Assembly (NCBI RefSeq): GCF_000001735.4
Contig: NC_003076.8
Location: 992,001-1,056,000 of the forward strand
Source: Arabidopsis thaliana
Lineage: Eukaryota > Streptophyta > Magnoliopsida > Brassicales > Brassicaceae
Length of the DNA: 64,000 nt
Reading direction: 5' to 3'
Shown here: one piece after another, positions 12,985 to 23,802 of the stretch
How the letters are laid out: each line of letters starts with the position of its first letter
Position numbering within the stretch: position 1 is the stretch's first letter
The notes under the pieces: generated by a model
What the model saw: the letters and a program-made list of their open reading frames with translations, nothing else
Databases searched by the model: none
Told to the model about the DNA's origin: nothing
Program-made: the position numbers and the translations under genes

Positions 12985-14373
12985 ATGGAGTGGTCAACAA
13001 CGAGCAACGTAGAAAACGTGAGAGTAGCTTTCATGCCACCGCCATGGCCGGAGTCTAGTTCCTTTAACTCGCTCCACAGCTTCAACTTTGATCCTTACGC
13101 AGGTATATTCACACACCATCGTACCAAGTCTGCATATGTTACATGCTTTCGTTTTTTTTACTTTTAGATGTGTTTAATTCCATATTTGACGAATTCATGA
13201 ACTTTAAAACCTTATTTATCCCACTTGCAAATGTTCTCAAGAAGTTTTTTTTTTTCTGTGAATGATGTAAAGAATTTCAAATATGACGTCCCTAAACTTC
13301 ATTCCAAATGTCAACTAAAACGTTACTTTTCTGATGAGAAGCTAAGATTTTCTTATCTTCAGTCTACAATATCTATAAATAAAGTTTCTTACTTTTTTCT
13401 TGGGATCCTACAAAAACAATTTCTTGGGATCCAAATGCAAAAAGGTAAAACGTCACTTTTGAAAAGTTGAGATTCGTTTATGGTATAGTTCACTCTAAGA
13501 AAAATGGTTGCGGACATAATTTTATTCTTCTTATACTTTTGGAAGTTTTTTTTTTTTTTTTTTTTTTTTCGTATAATGATTATATTGTTGCGCTTCTATG
13601 TTTAAATATTTCCTTTTATCCTTTCGGGGCGTTTGCTAAAATGTTTAACAGCAGGAAATTCATATACGCCTGGCGATACACAAACCGGACCGGTTATCTC
13701 TGTACCGGAATCAGAAAAGATCATGAATGCGTACCGATTTCCGAACAACAACAATGAGATGATAAAAAAGAAGAGACTAACGAGTGGACAATTAGCTTCA
13801 CTTGAGCGAAGTTTTCAAGAAGAGATCAAATTAGATTCAGACAGGAAGGTGAAGCTGTCGAGAGAGCTCGGTCTGCAGCCACGTCAGATAGCAGTTTGGT
13901 TCCAAAACCGCCGTGCACGGTGGAAGGCGAAGCAGCTTGAGCAGTTGTACGACTCGCTTAGACAAGAGTACGACGTCGTTTCTAGGGAGAAACAAATGTT
14001 ACACGATGAGGTTTGTGTATTATATTGCACAAAATTAAAATCATGGGATCTAATTACATATTATCGTTTTCTTAATTTATCCCTTAAAGTCTTGATTCTA
14101 TCAGATTGCCCCCCTTAAAAAATTGGATTGGTGGTGCAGGTGAAGAAGCTGAGAGCTTTACTAAGAGACCAGGGTTTGATCAAGAAGCAAATCTCTGCCG
14201 GGACCATCAAAGTTTCCGGTGAGGAAGACACGGTGGAGATTTCATCGGTGGTGGTAGCTCATCCAAGAACGGAGAATATGAACGCAAATCAAATCACCGG
14301 AGGGAATCAAGTTTACGGTCAATACAACAATCCGATGCTGGTTGCTTCCTCTGGCTGGCCGTCATACCCCTGA
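12985..14373 (+). CDS. LMI1: HD-ZIP class I transcription factor LATE MERISTEM IDENTITY1 (HB51)
   Basis: Three exons, 12985-13102, 13655-14010 and 14140-14373, give 708 nt and 235 aa. The homeodomain spans residues about 77-132, with the helix 3 signature [13 protein letters not shown]. It runs directly into a leucine zipper (about 133-168; L at [21 protein letters not shown]), the defining HD-ZIP arrangement; helix 3 lacks extra START/MEKHLA parts, so class I. The protein is a nuclear DNA-binding dimer. The known role is a LEAFY target that promotes the switch to floral meristem identity and shapes leaf margins and stipules. The first intron holds a long T tract (about 13546-13569). The 3' flank is GA-rich (14396-14440). 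In several other Brassicaceae the paralog RCO lies next to LMI1; no second homeodomain is visible here, in line with its reported loss in A. thaliana. Confidence 0.96.
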
Positions 14374-15553
14374 TAGATGTTGCTGATCTCAGAGAGAGGG
14401 AAAGAGAATGAGAGAACGAGAGAAAGAGAGAGAGAGAGATTGTGTCAAATAGAGCTTTAGACTAGGACTTTAGTAGTGTTATAGACTAAGACAAGCTTTC
14501 TCTCATTGTACGATCTTAAAACATAAATGGCACGTTCTTGGATGCGAGATTGAGTCTGAAAATTGTTGAGTTGGTTTTGTTGAACAACTATACTATGAAC
14601 ACTCAGAATTGGCGAATGTCCGAAACAAAACTAGCTATAAACCAAAATAATGACGAGAGTAAACGAGATTGTACAAATCTTGACACTGATGCTCAGCATT
14701 TTCCGCTTCCCTTCACCGAACTTGAGACCTCTTGACGCAAAAAAAAGCTGCTTAGGCTTTGTGTGTGTGTGTGTGTGTGTGTGTGTTGTAGCTTGGTAAA
14801 AAGCTAATCTTTATATGTACATGACTGTCTCCAGGTAAGCTTTGATTGAAGAAGGCTTTAGTTGTTAAATATTTAAGAACTTTACATTTCGAATCAGAGA
14901 TCATAAAAATTGTAACCTTGACAGTATTCCAATAACTGTCTCATATTGATAAAACATCAGACGCAAAAGCCATAAAGTGATCAGAAGTAGTACGAAGCTG
15001 CCACTCCATTGTTTATATTTGGAACCGTCGTTGCTAGTTTGTTTGGGCCTAGTCAGGAGTTATTTTGGGCCTAACTAAGAGTCAGTGAATCTGAGCTTAA
15101 AGTTTGGTAAGATGTGTAACTTGTAATGGGCCAATCAAATTTTGAACCAATTTTAGTATTTTACAAACCAACTTCGAATAGCTGTCTTTAAACTGAAATA
15201 TACTTGATCCTAAACATTGAACACATGTATAAGTAATAACTAAAATAATTCAATTGAAATTAATTAATTAACAGAGTATTAGTATATGAACACCAAAAAG
15301 TCGCCTAATTATATCGTCACAGTATTTCAGTGCACAAGCTATTTTTCTTCTTCGAATGTTCCTTGACGCCTGATTATTTGTAAACTTTTAAGTTAACATA
15401 TTAAAATATGCAAATATAACTATTATTTGTTTATTACAAATTAATGAAGAAAAACGCCCAATTATAATTTTACACACACACACAAACAATCCCGGGACTT
15501 TTCAATTATTTTTCGTTACACACGCCAAACAAACAAAAAAAATCTGACAAAAC
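14374..15553. other. LMI1 3' flank and intergenic region
   Basis: The region contains the LMI1 3' UTR with GA-rich repeats and a (GT)n microsatellite at about 14760-14786. AT-rich sequence then leads into the 3' UTR of the minus-strand exostosin-like gene. No further gene or homeobox remnant was recognised. Confidence 0.55.
14760..14786. repeat. (GT)13 microsatellite
   Basis: An uninterrupted GT dinucleotide run of 13 units lies downstream of LMI1. Such tracts are normally length-polymorphic between accessions. Confidence 0.9.
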
Positions 15554-18373
15554 TTAGACTTCACGAATCTTCACATTCAATCTCCTCACCCAAATCGAAT
15601 GAAGAATCATATGAAACACATCAAACCTCTTAGCCGGAGAATTCACCTCAAAATGTCTCCTTACCTTCAACACTCTTCTGTACATCCTTAAGTACTGTCT
15701 CGGCGATATAGATGTCAATATCGTTTTCAAATTCGGTATGTCTTCCACTGAAACGATCACCGAGAACGATCTCCAGTTCAGTACATCGCTGAACGGAGGA
15801 ACATATCCTGAGTTTATCAAAACCGGGACGCAACCCGAGTAGAGTGCCTCCACGATCCTCGGGCTCGCAACCTCATAACCGCTAGGACAAATGCAGAACT
15901 TGCTGTTCCGCATCATGTCAGAATAAGACGTTCCTCTAGGGAGATACTTGTGGACTCTAATGTCATTATCTTTGTTCTCCCAATGCTGGAGCAAGACTGG
16001 CCTTACCGGTCCGTGTACACCCCCTGCAAAGAAGGCGAGGATGGGACGGCTGGAAGGTGACGGTCCACCGACCAATCCAGTTAAGGATCCCGTCCTTAGA
16101 TTGATCTCCGGTATCGACACATCTTTTCTTGGTTTGAATCTCTCTGACGTGTTGGCATTGCACAAAGCTCTAATCGAATTATGTCCTAGATGTGGATGAG
16201 AGAAGCTTGCCTCAGGACCCTATACCAAAAAATTTCAAGATTATAACGATAACTAGCTAACCAGAAGATATAAGCCAAATATATTGTTATAGCGTACCCA
16301 ATCGTGACAAGAAAGTATGAAATGATCGGCTCCGATGCTGCGGTTCCAATATGGGTATTTATCACCCACAAGATTGATGTAATCCTTGACTGTATTTCGG
16401 ATGGGGCTGAAATCGCGGGAATTTCGTTCATACACGTATCTTACCATCTTGACGACACTAAATGGTAGATAAAAAACATGAGCCTTGTCGGGATTATTGG
16501 TCCGAAAACGTGTATCGGTTTCTATCTCATAGATGAAACTTCCTTCCATAGAGTAGATGCTTTTGCATGGACCGTCATGGAACAACGGTGGCTCGCCTTC
16601 TTTGTATACATATATCTTGAATTGTTTCTCCATCTCCAAGTAACTCCTAAACATTTCAATACATAAACAAAACATTGTAACCACATCATGGTAGTGTTAG
16701 CAAATCGTCAAAAGAAAATCTGTTTCACTCTCTACTCTAGACCACATGAAAACATTTTTGTGCACATGCTCGAATGTCTTGTCTAAGTTAATATGGTTTT
16801 CAAGATCAATCAACAAGTTACGCTATCATTGGTTACCTTATTTTGCTAAACCATGTAAGATGGGCCAATAATAATATTTTTGATTTTAGAAATTTAGCCC
16901 TCCAAAAAAATAAGGTATGTGATTCCTTGCTCTGCTTACGCTACGCATATAAGATGGGACACCACAAATCTATTGCATTTACTAATTTAATGGAAACAAA
17001 CTACTACTAGTATTTAGCAAGAAATTAAATATAAAAACCTACTAAAAACGTAACTCAAATTTAATTGAAACTTCCTGGCCAGGTTTCCCCATCAATTTAG
17101 TAAAAAGTAAATCCAGTTCCAAGCCATAATTATGATTCACACTGCCAACCTGTATGACTTCAATTTAATTCAAATAAATTGATAGTTTCCAACCTGTTTG
17201 ACTTTAATTTAATTCAAATACATTTTTGACGAACCAATAAATTCACAGTTCCAAACCGTGTAACTTAAATTTAATTCAGATACATTCTTAGCGAATCCAA
17301 ATTGCAGTAACTTCAGAATAATAAATATAGAAAGTAAACATAATTATTCATTTCACTTACCGATGAAAGACCTTAGCGTTCCAATACATAGGACCAAGAG
17401 GAACATAGTCCGGGTCGTCCACGGGATCATCCATCGAAGCGGCTTTAATGGAGGCTCGAGCTTTTTGTAGCTTGAATTCTATCTTCTCTAAATTGCTAAG
17501 AACTCTTCTTTTCTTTGGTTCCAATGATGCCGTAGAAGAGACGTTATTACTCGTTGCAGTAACGTTGATCATATTCAGTTGAATTGTGCGATTATAATCA
17601 CCCTGTTCAATCATTGTTATTCTCTAGACTATTGTACATAAATGAAATTAAAGAATGGTTCCATATCAGTAAATAAATCACTTTAAAAGAAATCAAAACT
17701 ATATGAACATTAGTTAGTTGATTAATTAGTTCAAATTTATATCACCCGACCCTACATATATAAAAAAACTGTAATCTTTGCTTTCTTATTTTGCGGTTTT
17801 GATGCGACTGCTTCTCTCGTCCTTAATAAAAACGAATTAAAATTCACATTTGACTAGTTGACAAAATATTTTTTACAGTTGACTGTAGTTTGACCACGGA
17901 ATTTAAAACATAAATGTTATGATATCTGTTGGTAAAACATTAACATAAGTATTTGTTAGTAACAAATAAGAACAGAAAAGAAATAAATAAAATAGCCGGA
18001 AAAGAAAAAAGACATGCAAAGATGAAGAATGAAGAAAGGAATAATTTAGGTATTCCTAAGTAATTTCTCTAACCTGAATAGATTCCACTTTAGTCGATAA
18101 AGATGATGCTGGCAACGAGGGAAGTATCTCCGGTAGCAGAGGAGATGGCGCCGGTGCCGGAGCCGTAGACAGAAACGGAGGAGGAAGATGAGAAGTAGTA
18201 GTGGACAGAGAGGTTAATAAAGAAGTTGAATCTTTAGGACCAATATTTACAAAGACGAAACCAGAAATGACAACAAGAGGAACCATGAATAGAAAGAGTT
18301 TAGTTGAATACGACGTCGTTGAGGAACATGCAGACATGTTTTTACACTTCCCATCAACATCTTCATCTCCCAT
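15554..18373 (-). CDS. Exostosin-like glycosyltransferase, GT47 family, type II membrane protein
   Basis: Four exons (minus strand): 18373-18074, 17602-17361, 16646-16298, 16219-15554; 1557 nt, 518 aa. A short cytosolic N terminus is followed by one membrane segment (about residues 25-45, LFLFMVPLVVISGFVF), then a Pro/Ser/Ala-rich stem (PPPF...APAPAPSP) and the exostosin domain. Recognisable blocks are FKIYVYKEGEPPLFHDGP, NPDKAHVFYLPFS, the acceptor-region YPYWNRSIGADHF, and the nucleotide-sugar-binding block CICPSGYEVASPRIVEALY. This architecture is typical of Golgi-resident transferases that make cell-wall polysaccharides or wall-protein glycans. The sugar substrate cannot be told from sequence. 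The 4-exon count and length fit the family. Intron 2 (16647-17360) holds small tandem repeats. Confidence 0.9.
17141..17295. repeat. Short imperfect tandem repeats inside intron 2 of the GT47 gene
   Basis: Three degenerate units contain variants of 'ttccaacctgtttgacttt' followed by 'aatttaattcaaatacat', at about 17145, 17187 and 17250. They lie within an intron and have no coding content. Confidence 0.6.
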
Positions 18374-18893
18374 GATCTCTCTCTCTATTAATTCTCTTTC
18401 TCTGAGAAGAAAATTATAAAGAAAGAAGAGGAAGAAGACGAAGAATCAAAACTAATAAAGAAGAGAGCTTTTTTGTTTTTATTTCAACCTTTTTTAGTTT
18501 TGCTTTCGGTTTTAGGAGCAGAAGAAGAGAAATTTAAAAGAAGGTGAATGAAAGAATAACATTTGGTAATAAGTGGTTGCTCCCTCGTCACCTCGTGCCA
18601 AGCGTCATCTTTCTTTCCACTCTCTCTTCTCTTTTCACATGCAAACTTTTTATTTCTATCAATTTCCACCCCAAACGTTTTATTTCTATCTATTTCTACC
18701 CCGTCCCAACCAATCCAAACCAAAACTCTTCTAGTATTAATTAAGTTGTTATATCAACTTTGCTATGCGTTTGCAATGCTTTTTTATTTGAAACTTTGAA
18801 TGGACTATGTAGCTATCAGAACCAAAACTCTCGTATTAACAACTTACGAATTTATAAAAGAAAACATTACAAAAACTAAGGGTCTTGGTCGAT
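18374..18893. other. Promoter/leader of the GT47 gene and 3' flank of EMB175
   Basis: This 520-bp interval separates two genes that are both on the minus strand. The part next to the GT47 ATG is rich in CTCTCT/GAAGAA runs, as in plant 5' leaders. The other side is AT-rich and should contain the EMB175 3' UTR. No other gene is supported. Confidence 0.5.
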
Positions 18894-21584
18894 TCACCAC
18901 AGATCTCTACAAGAACACTTGCCATTCACAAAATGATGAAACCCTGAGGAATCTCTCAAAACTATCTCTCTTTTTACCACAACTGAAATATACTTGAAGA
19001 ACTCGTGGCAATCACCACAGAGCATTACGTTCTTCATAACCCGAACCGGCTTGCCCCGAGTATTGCTCGAGAGAATTCCATAAGTCACTGCGAGTTTCGC
19101 GCTGTGGTGAAACAAGAAACTCTTCTTCATAAACTCATCAACCTCCTGAAGAACATACTCTGTGTTTGGTTCGTATCCAACTTTCAGACATTCCATTATC
19201 AGTATCTCCAATCCCCTGTATATGTCTTTCTCTTGCGGGTGGGATGTGTCACGCGCGTGAAAGGAATGTATTTTGTTCTCATGGATTATCCAGCTTTTAG
19301 CAGGATGTTTCCGGTAACCTCTTTCCCGCATTTCCTCTCTTATCATTTCAGAGCGATGCCAGAATCCGGAAGCTGAGTAGATGTTGGATTTGAGGATGTA
19401 CTCAGACGGGGTTTCTGGCTTTGTAGATAGTATAAGCTTTGCTACTCGTTTCGCAACGCTTGTGTTTGAATGTATTCTGCAGCTATCAAGCAGAGCTCTC
19501 AAAACAGAGACCTCGGGCTGAACCGGCATTGAGTTTATTGTGTCTTCCGCTTCTTCAAGAAGACCCCAATGACCAAGAACACGGACGAATGCAGTGTAAT
19601 GTTCAGTCGTTGGTTCAATGTCATAGATAGTCTTCATGGAGAGAAACAGATCACGGCAGCTACTAAGCTTATTTGACTCTGTATACCGAAATGCAGAAAT
19701 AACAAGAGTGAGGGTGATTATGTCAGGCTTGATCTCTTTCTCATTCATCCTCGACCATAGAGCCAGTGCCTCATCACCATTTCTTTGAAGGATGTAGCAA
19801 GAAATCAAGCTGTTCCAAGAAATAACATCATGTTCTCGCATAGTGTTGAAAATCTTTATGGCATCATCTGAGTCACAACATTTCGCGTACATGCTAATCA
19901 AAGAATTTCCCAAGCTTATATCAGAAAAGTACCCAGCTTTAAGAGCATAGCAATGGATCTGATAACCCATTTCCCGAAAACCTAATGTCCCGCAGACCGC
20001 AAGAATCAAAGTCAACGAAACTTCATCTAAAAACAACTTCTGTTCACAGAGAGTGCGATGGAATAGCGATACAGCCTTATCAGGTAAGCCATTCCGAGCG
20101 TAACCACCGATTATAGACGTCGTTGCTTTCGAGCTATCGAGATTAGAAGGCCATTGGTCAAACATCTCCTCAGCATCTGCCATCCTTTCACACCTTGTGC
20201 ACATATCAAGCAATGCAGTCTGGATACAAGGGTTGAAAGCAGTTCCAAACTTAATACAAAACCCGTGAATCTGTTCGCTTACTTTCTTCTCTGAAACTAA
20301 ACCACAAGCATCAACAGCGCTTGTTAAACTAAAATCCGTCAACTCAACACCTCTCTGCAGCATATCAGTGAATAATTTTAGTGCCTTCAAGCCATGGCCA
20401 TTTCTACAGAACCCAGCCATGAGCGCATTATACGTAATAGTGTTTTTTTCAGTTACATTCGCGAATATCTCAACAGCGGAATCCACCATTCCAAATGACA
20501 TGTAAGCTGTGATCATCTCCGTGAAAGTAACAGCATCTTGCGCCATCATCATCTCGTATAAACTCTCTACCTTTTTCATATCCCAAAATTTAGAATAAAA
20601 CCCAATCAGAGCGTTGTTCACACTCAACTCCTGCATCAACCCTATCCTAATTGCACGACCATGGAGTTCTCTACCTCTCAATAAGACACTAGAATCAGTA
20701 CAAGAGCTCAAAAGCGTTGAAAGCGTAAAACTATCAACTCCAAATCCTTCGACTCTATTCATCTCATAAAACAAATCGAAAGCTTTATGAGACTTGCCCT
20801 CTTTCACTAAACTCGAAACCACAGTGTTCCAAGACGCCACATCTCTCTGAGGAATTTCATCGAACAACTTAAGCACATCATCACACGAAGACCCAGAATC
20901 CTTATCATACAAACTCATCAGCGAATTACTAACAAACACAGAATTCAAAAACCCTGATTTAACTATCAATCCATGAATCTGAATCCCAAGCGAGAATCGG
21001 GAAACTCTCACGCAAGCAGTCAAAATCGCTACAAAAGTATACTCATTCGGCTGAACAAGACCTGCTTTTCTCATCCTGAAGAAAACCTTAAGAGCCTCAA
21101 TTTCAAGGTTTAACCTTGAGAAACCCGAGATAAGAGCTGTGTAAGAAACCACCGTTGGCGAAGACAGAGACACGAAGACGAGAATAGCTTCACGAGGGAA
21201 ACCAAGTTTGAGATAAGTAGAGATAAGGGCATTTCCAAGACGGGTTTTTTCTTCTCTGAGCTTAAGAAACGAAGCGTGCACAGCTTTTGTTACCTCGACG
21301 TCGTGGTATTGAGCAGACAATCGAAGCAGATAGAAAAACCCATCAATAACAGATTCAATGTCTTCCGTTTCTTCTTTATCGAACGATGAAGAAGAAGAAG
21401 ATGAGGAAGAAGAACATTCATGGATTGTTGCTGGTGAAAGAGACAGAGACGCAGAGAGAGCAAAGAGGCGTTCTGGTTTTCGATAGAGGGAGAGAGAAGA
21501 AAGAAGTTTGGGACGATGATTCGGAGGAATTGAAGGTGGGATATGAGGAAAATTGAGGAGGCAGTGATGATTAACGGTGGACAT
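18894..21584 (-). CDS. EMB175: DYW-class pentatricopeptide repeat protein EMB175
   Basis: A single intronless frame of 896 aa, as usual for PLS-class PPR genes. The N terminus is Ser/Leu/Arg-rich without acidic residues, fitting a plastid transit peptide. Tandem PPR motifs run from about residue 100 to 720 (for example FVSNSLMSLYDK, ISWNSLISCYI, PDIITLTLVISAF). E/E+ motifs follow (about 735-800, PEVSVLRALLDSCRIHSN, ILKSNIYSASGFW), then a DYW-type deaminase-like domain to the end. The domain keeps CGDCH and HHFVNGKCSC, but the HSE zinc/catalytic motif reads HSA (Ala829, codon 19100-19098), and the terminus is DLW instead of DYW. PPR proteins bind organelle RNA; PLS-DYW members usually take part in C-to-U editing. 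Loss of EMB175 is known to arrest embryos. The missing Glu suggests that it cannot deaminate alone. Confidence 0.95.
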   Translation of the reverse strand: MSTVNHHCLLNFPHIPPSIPPNHRPKLLSSLSLYRKPERLFALSASLSLSPATIHECSSSSSSSSSSFDKEETEDIESVIDGFFYLLRLSAQYHDVEVTKAVHASFLKLREEKTRLGNALISTYLKLGFPREAILVFVSLSSPTVVSYTALISGFSRLNLEIEALKVFFRMRKAGLVQPNEYTFVAILTACVRVSRFSLGIQIHGLIVKSGFLNSVFVSNSLMSLYDKDSGSSCDDVLKLFDEIPQRDVASWNTVVSSLVKEGKSHKAFDLFYEMNRVEGFGVDSFTLSTLLSSCTDSSVLLRGRELHGRAIRIGLMQELSVNNALIGFYSKFWDMKKVESLYEMMMAQDAVTFTEMITAYMSFGMVDSAVEIFANVTEKNTITYNALMAGFCRNGHGLKALKLFTDMLQRGVELTDFSLTSAVDACGLVSEKKVSEQIHGFCIKFGTAFNPCIQTALLDMCTRCERMADAEEMFDQWPSNLDSSKATTSIIGGYARNGLPDKAVSLFHRTLCEQKLFLDEVSLTLILAVCGTLGFREMGYQIHCYALKAGYFSDISLGNSLISMYAKCCDSDDAIKIFNTMREHDVISWNSLISCYILQRNGDEALALWSRMNEKEIKPDIITLTLVISAFRYTESNKLSSCRDLFLSMKTIYDIEPTTEHYTAFVRVLGHWGLLEEAEDTINSMPVQPEVSVLRALLDSCRIHSNTSVAKRVAKLILSTKPETPSEYILKSNIYSASGFWHRSEMIREEMRERGYRKHPAKSWIIHENKIHSFHARDTSHPQEKDIYRGLEILIMECLKVGYEPNTEYVLQEVDEFMKKSFLFHHSAKLAVTYGILSSNTRGKPVRVMKNVMLCGDCHEFFKYISVVVKREIVLRDSSGFHHFVNGKCSCRDLW

Positions 21585-21938
21585 GAATGAATTTTTGAGC
21601 TTTTGGGCGCCTAAATCGCCATGGATAAACCTTTCTCACTTGTTCTATTTACTTCAGAAGAGAAGGACCATTTTTGTAATCAAGCAATTTATTTAAGGTC
21701 CCTATATTAGTGGGAAATATATACATTTCGCTCTTTACTATTGATATGATCAAATATCCCCGTAACTGAAATTATTTATTTACAAATTTATTTATTAAAG
21801 AAAGCAATAATTTCCAAACCAAACCTTTAGTTAATAATCTCCAACCATTCATTGAACTATATAACGATCTAGGATATATTTTCATCATATATTCATATTT
21901 TTGACTGTTTGAGTCAATGTTTTGGAATAAAGTTAGGT
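21585..21938. other. EMB175 upstream region and GDSL gene 1 3' flank
   Basis: This 354-bp interval is AT-rich. It should hold the EMB175 leader and promoter on the left and the 3' UTR of the first GDSL gene on the right. No additional gene was seen. Confidence 0.5.
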
Positions 21939-23345
21939 TTAAGAGATGAGGGGTATTCCTTGGACAAGAAGATTATTTGCGATAACACGATTGGCTGCCT
22001 CGGATGGATGAAAACCATCCCAAAACACGTAATTCGTAGCATTCGAGCATGTACCCACCGACAATGCATTACATAGGAACGAAGTTTCCATTGTACCCGT
22101 TCCACAACAAGCCCTTCTTGATTCGAAAAACCCTACAGTTTAAAAAACCATTAACAAAAGATATTAATGGGAACAAAAAAAAAGAATGTAGGTGTTAGTC
22201 GAAATGTCAAAATACCGTACCATACTCGACAGGGTTTATGACCATGTTCAATAGAGGATTATAGATGTCAAAGACGACCAACTTCAGACCGGGAAGATTG
22301 TTGGTTAAGTTAATAGACGTGTTGTTGAGTTTCGTATTGAAGGAAACTGCATCCTGGTTTAGTCTTTCCACGCACATATTGTTCCCGACCCCACCAAACA
22401 GGGTTATCGCTGCTGGTAAACAACCTAATGGCGGTAACGTCGTCACTCCAATCCTCCTAGCCCCTAAACCATACAAATTCTGCCAAAAAAGAAAACCGGT
22501 TTAGAGAGTAAACCGGTAAAATTAAAACTTGGTGCGTTGTAGTGTTGGTTAAGTTACTTGGACAAAGGTGGAATAGGATCTCAAGAGATGATCTGAGTAT
22601 TGATCAGGCGTGAAAATCCGGTTAAGGATCGGATTGATGTAATAACTTTGAAGAAAATCGCTTGATCCTGTGCTTAGAAGATGAATTGCACCTGAGAATA
22701 TCTCATTTGCTCTTTCTTTTCCCACAATGTTCGTCACCTTGTTTTGGTACTCTTTGTAGTTTTTCAGCTGCTGGCTCAATGTTATTGCATTCTACAATAA
22801 TGATCGATAAGACCATATCAATGTTATTTATTACTAACTTAATATATAGCTACATTAAACAGGCTTGAGGAGATTAATTAGTTACGTAAAATATGGCAGT
22901 TGCGTCGTCAAAACCGGAAGCTCCAGATGCGAAATTGGCTCCGGTTAACAAATTTGTCTCATTTGCTTCTTGGCTAAGGTAAGCCACCGGGTAAGATGTA
23001 AACCCTAAATTCTCAGCTGCTCAACAACAAACAAATTTTAAGGAAAAAGGAAATGCATGATAGATTGTACTATAATGTGAATTAGCTAGGCTGGTTCGAA
23101 CCGGTAAAGTCTGTGGCAAGTTTTCCGTTAGAGAAACGGCCAGTTGCACTGTGGGCGACGAAGTCACGTCCGTAGGGAGGAAAATTGGCTTTGACGAGGG
23201 TAATACGGTGGTTGTTGTTACCGGCATCAACAACTGAATCTCCCATTATGATTAGAGCCGGTACAAGTGTCTCACCGGTCCCAACGCCGGCGTAGAAACA
23301 GGCGATAACCGATAAGCACATCGACATTGTAATAAACATCTTCAT
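21939..23345 (-). CDS. GDSL-type esterase/lipase, tandem copy 1
   Basis: Five exons (minus strand): 23345-23102, 23016-22886, 22791-22558, 22479-22221, 22132-21939; 1062 nt, 353 aa. The N terminus [19 protein letters not shown] is a secretion signal. Block I is [14 protein letters not shown] with the nucleophile Ser. Block III reads STGSSDF, where the usual G-x-N-D Asn is Ser. The C-terminal block [14 protein letters not shown] supplies the catalytic Asp and His. Members are secreted acyl hydrolases acting on lipids, cutin or cell-wall esters; the substrate is not known. Exon 2 uses acceptor AG just before CTGAGAAT so that phase and family sequence (DFTAENLGF) agree. Copy 2 lies about 1.9 kb away in the same orientation with the same exon plan. 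Confidence 0.93.
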
Positions 23346-23802
23346 TTTCTGTTTGAATGCAGTAAAAGATTTTGAGAGGACTGAGTACGAAGAAGTCGTG
23401 AATGATTAGGGTTTTATAGGAAGAGAGATTAAAGGAAGTTGCTTGAAAAAGAAGATAAACTTTTAGTTTGTTTGAAGCCATGCTTCGGTAGTAACGTCGT
23501 CGTATTCGAATTTAAAGATGACATACGTTACCTCTCACACTATTCATGCAATAACAAGAAACAAAAGATTTTTCTTTTTACTATTTCGGGACTCATTTGT
23601 TAATTAGATTATCATTAATTCGTTGGGTTTAGTCAAACGCGACACGAAGAGATCACATGCTAAATCATGTGAAAGAAACTAACTTTCCCTTATCTTTGTT
23701 TGTTTATATCAAGAATAGTTTTCATTATATCTTTTTTCTGTGTTTTGTTTGATCATATAACATCTTAACTATCTGAATCAATGTTTTGGAATAAACTTAG
23801 GT
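23346..23802. other. Promoter of GDSL copy 1
   Basis: The region carries the leader and promoter of GDSL copy 1. A block at about 23617-23682 (ttcgttgggtttagtcaaac, then gagatcacatgctaaa...catgtga) recurs upstream of copy 2 at about 25570-25630. The duplication that made the pair therefore included promoter sequence. Confidence 0.6.

Noticed and set aside
18894-19630. Plus-strand frames of 62-123 aa across EMB175
   Set aside because: They are antisense shadows of the long conserved PPR frame.
21914-22105. Frames starting [10 protein letters not shown] and, in copy 2, [14 protein letters not shown]
   Set aside because: They are shifted readings of the final GDSL exons; the correct frame ends with the catalytic Asp-His block and joins the upstream exons in phase.
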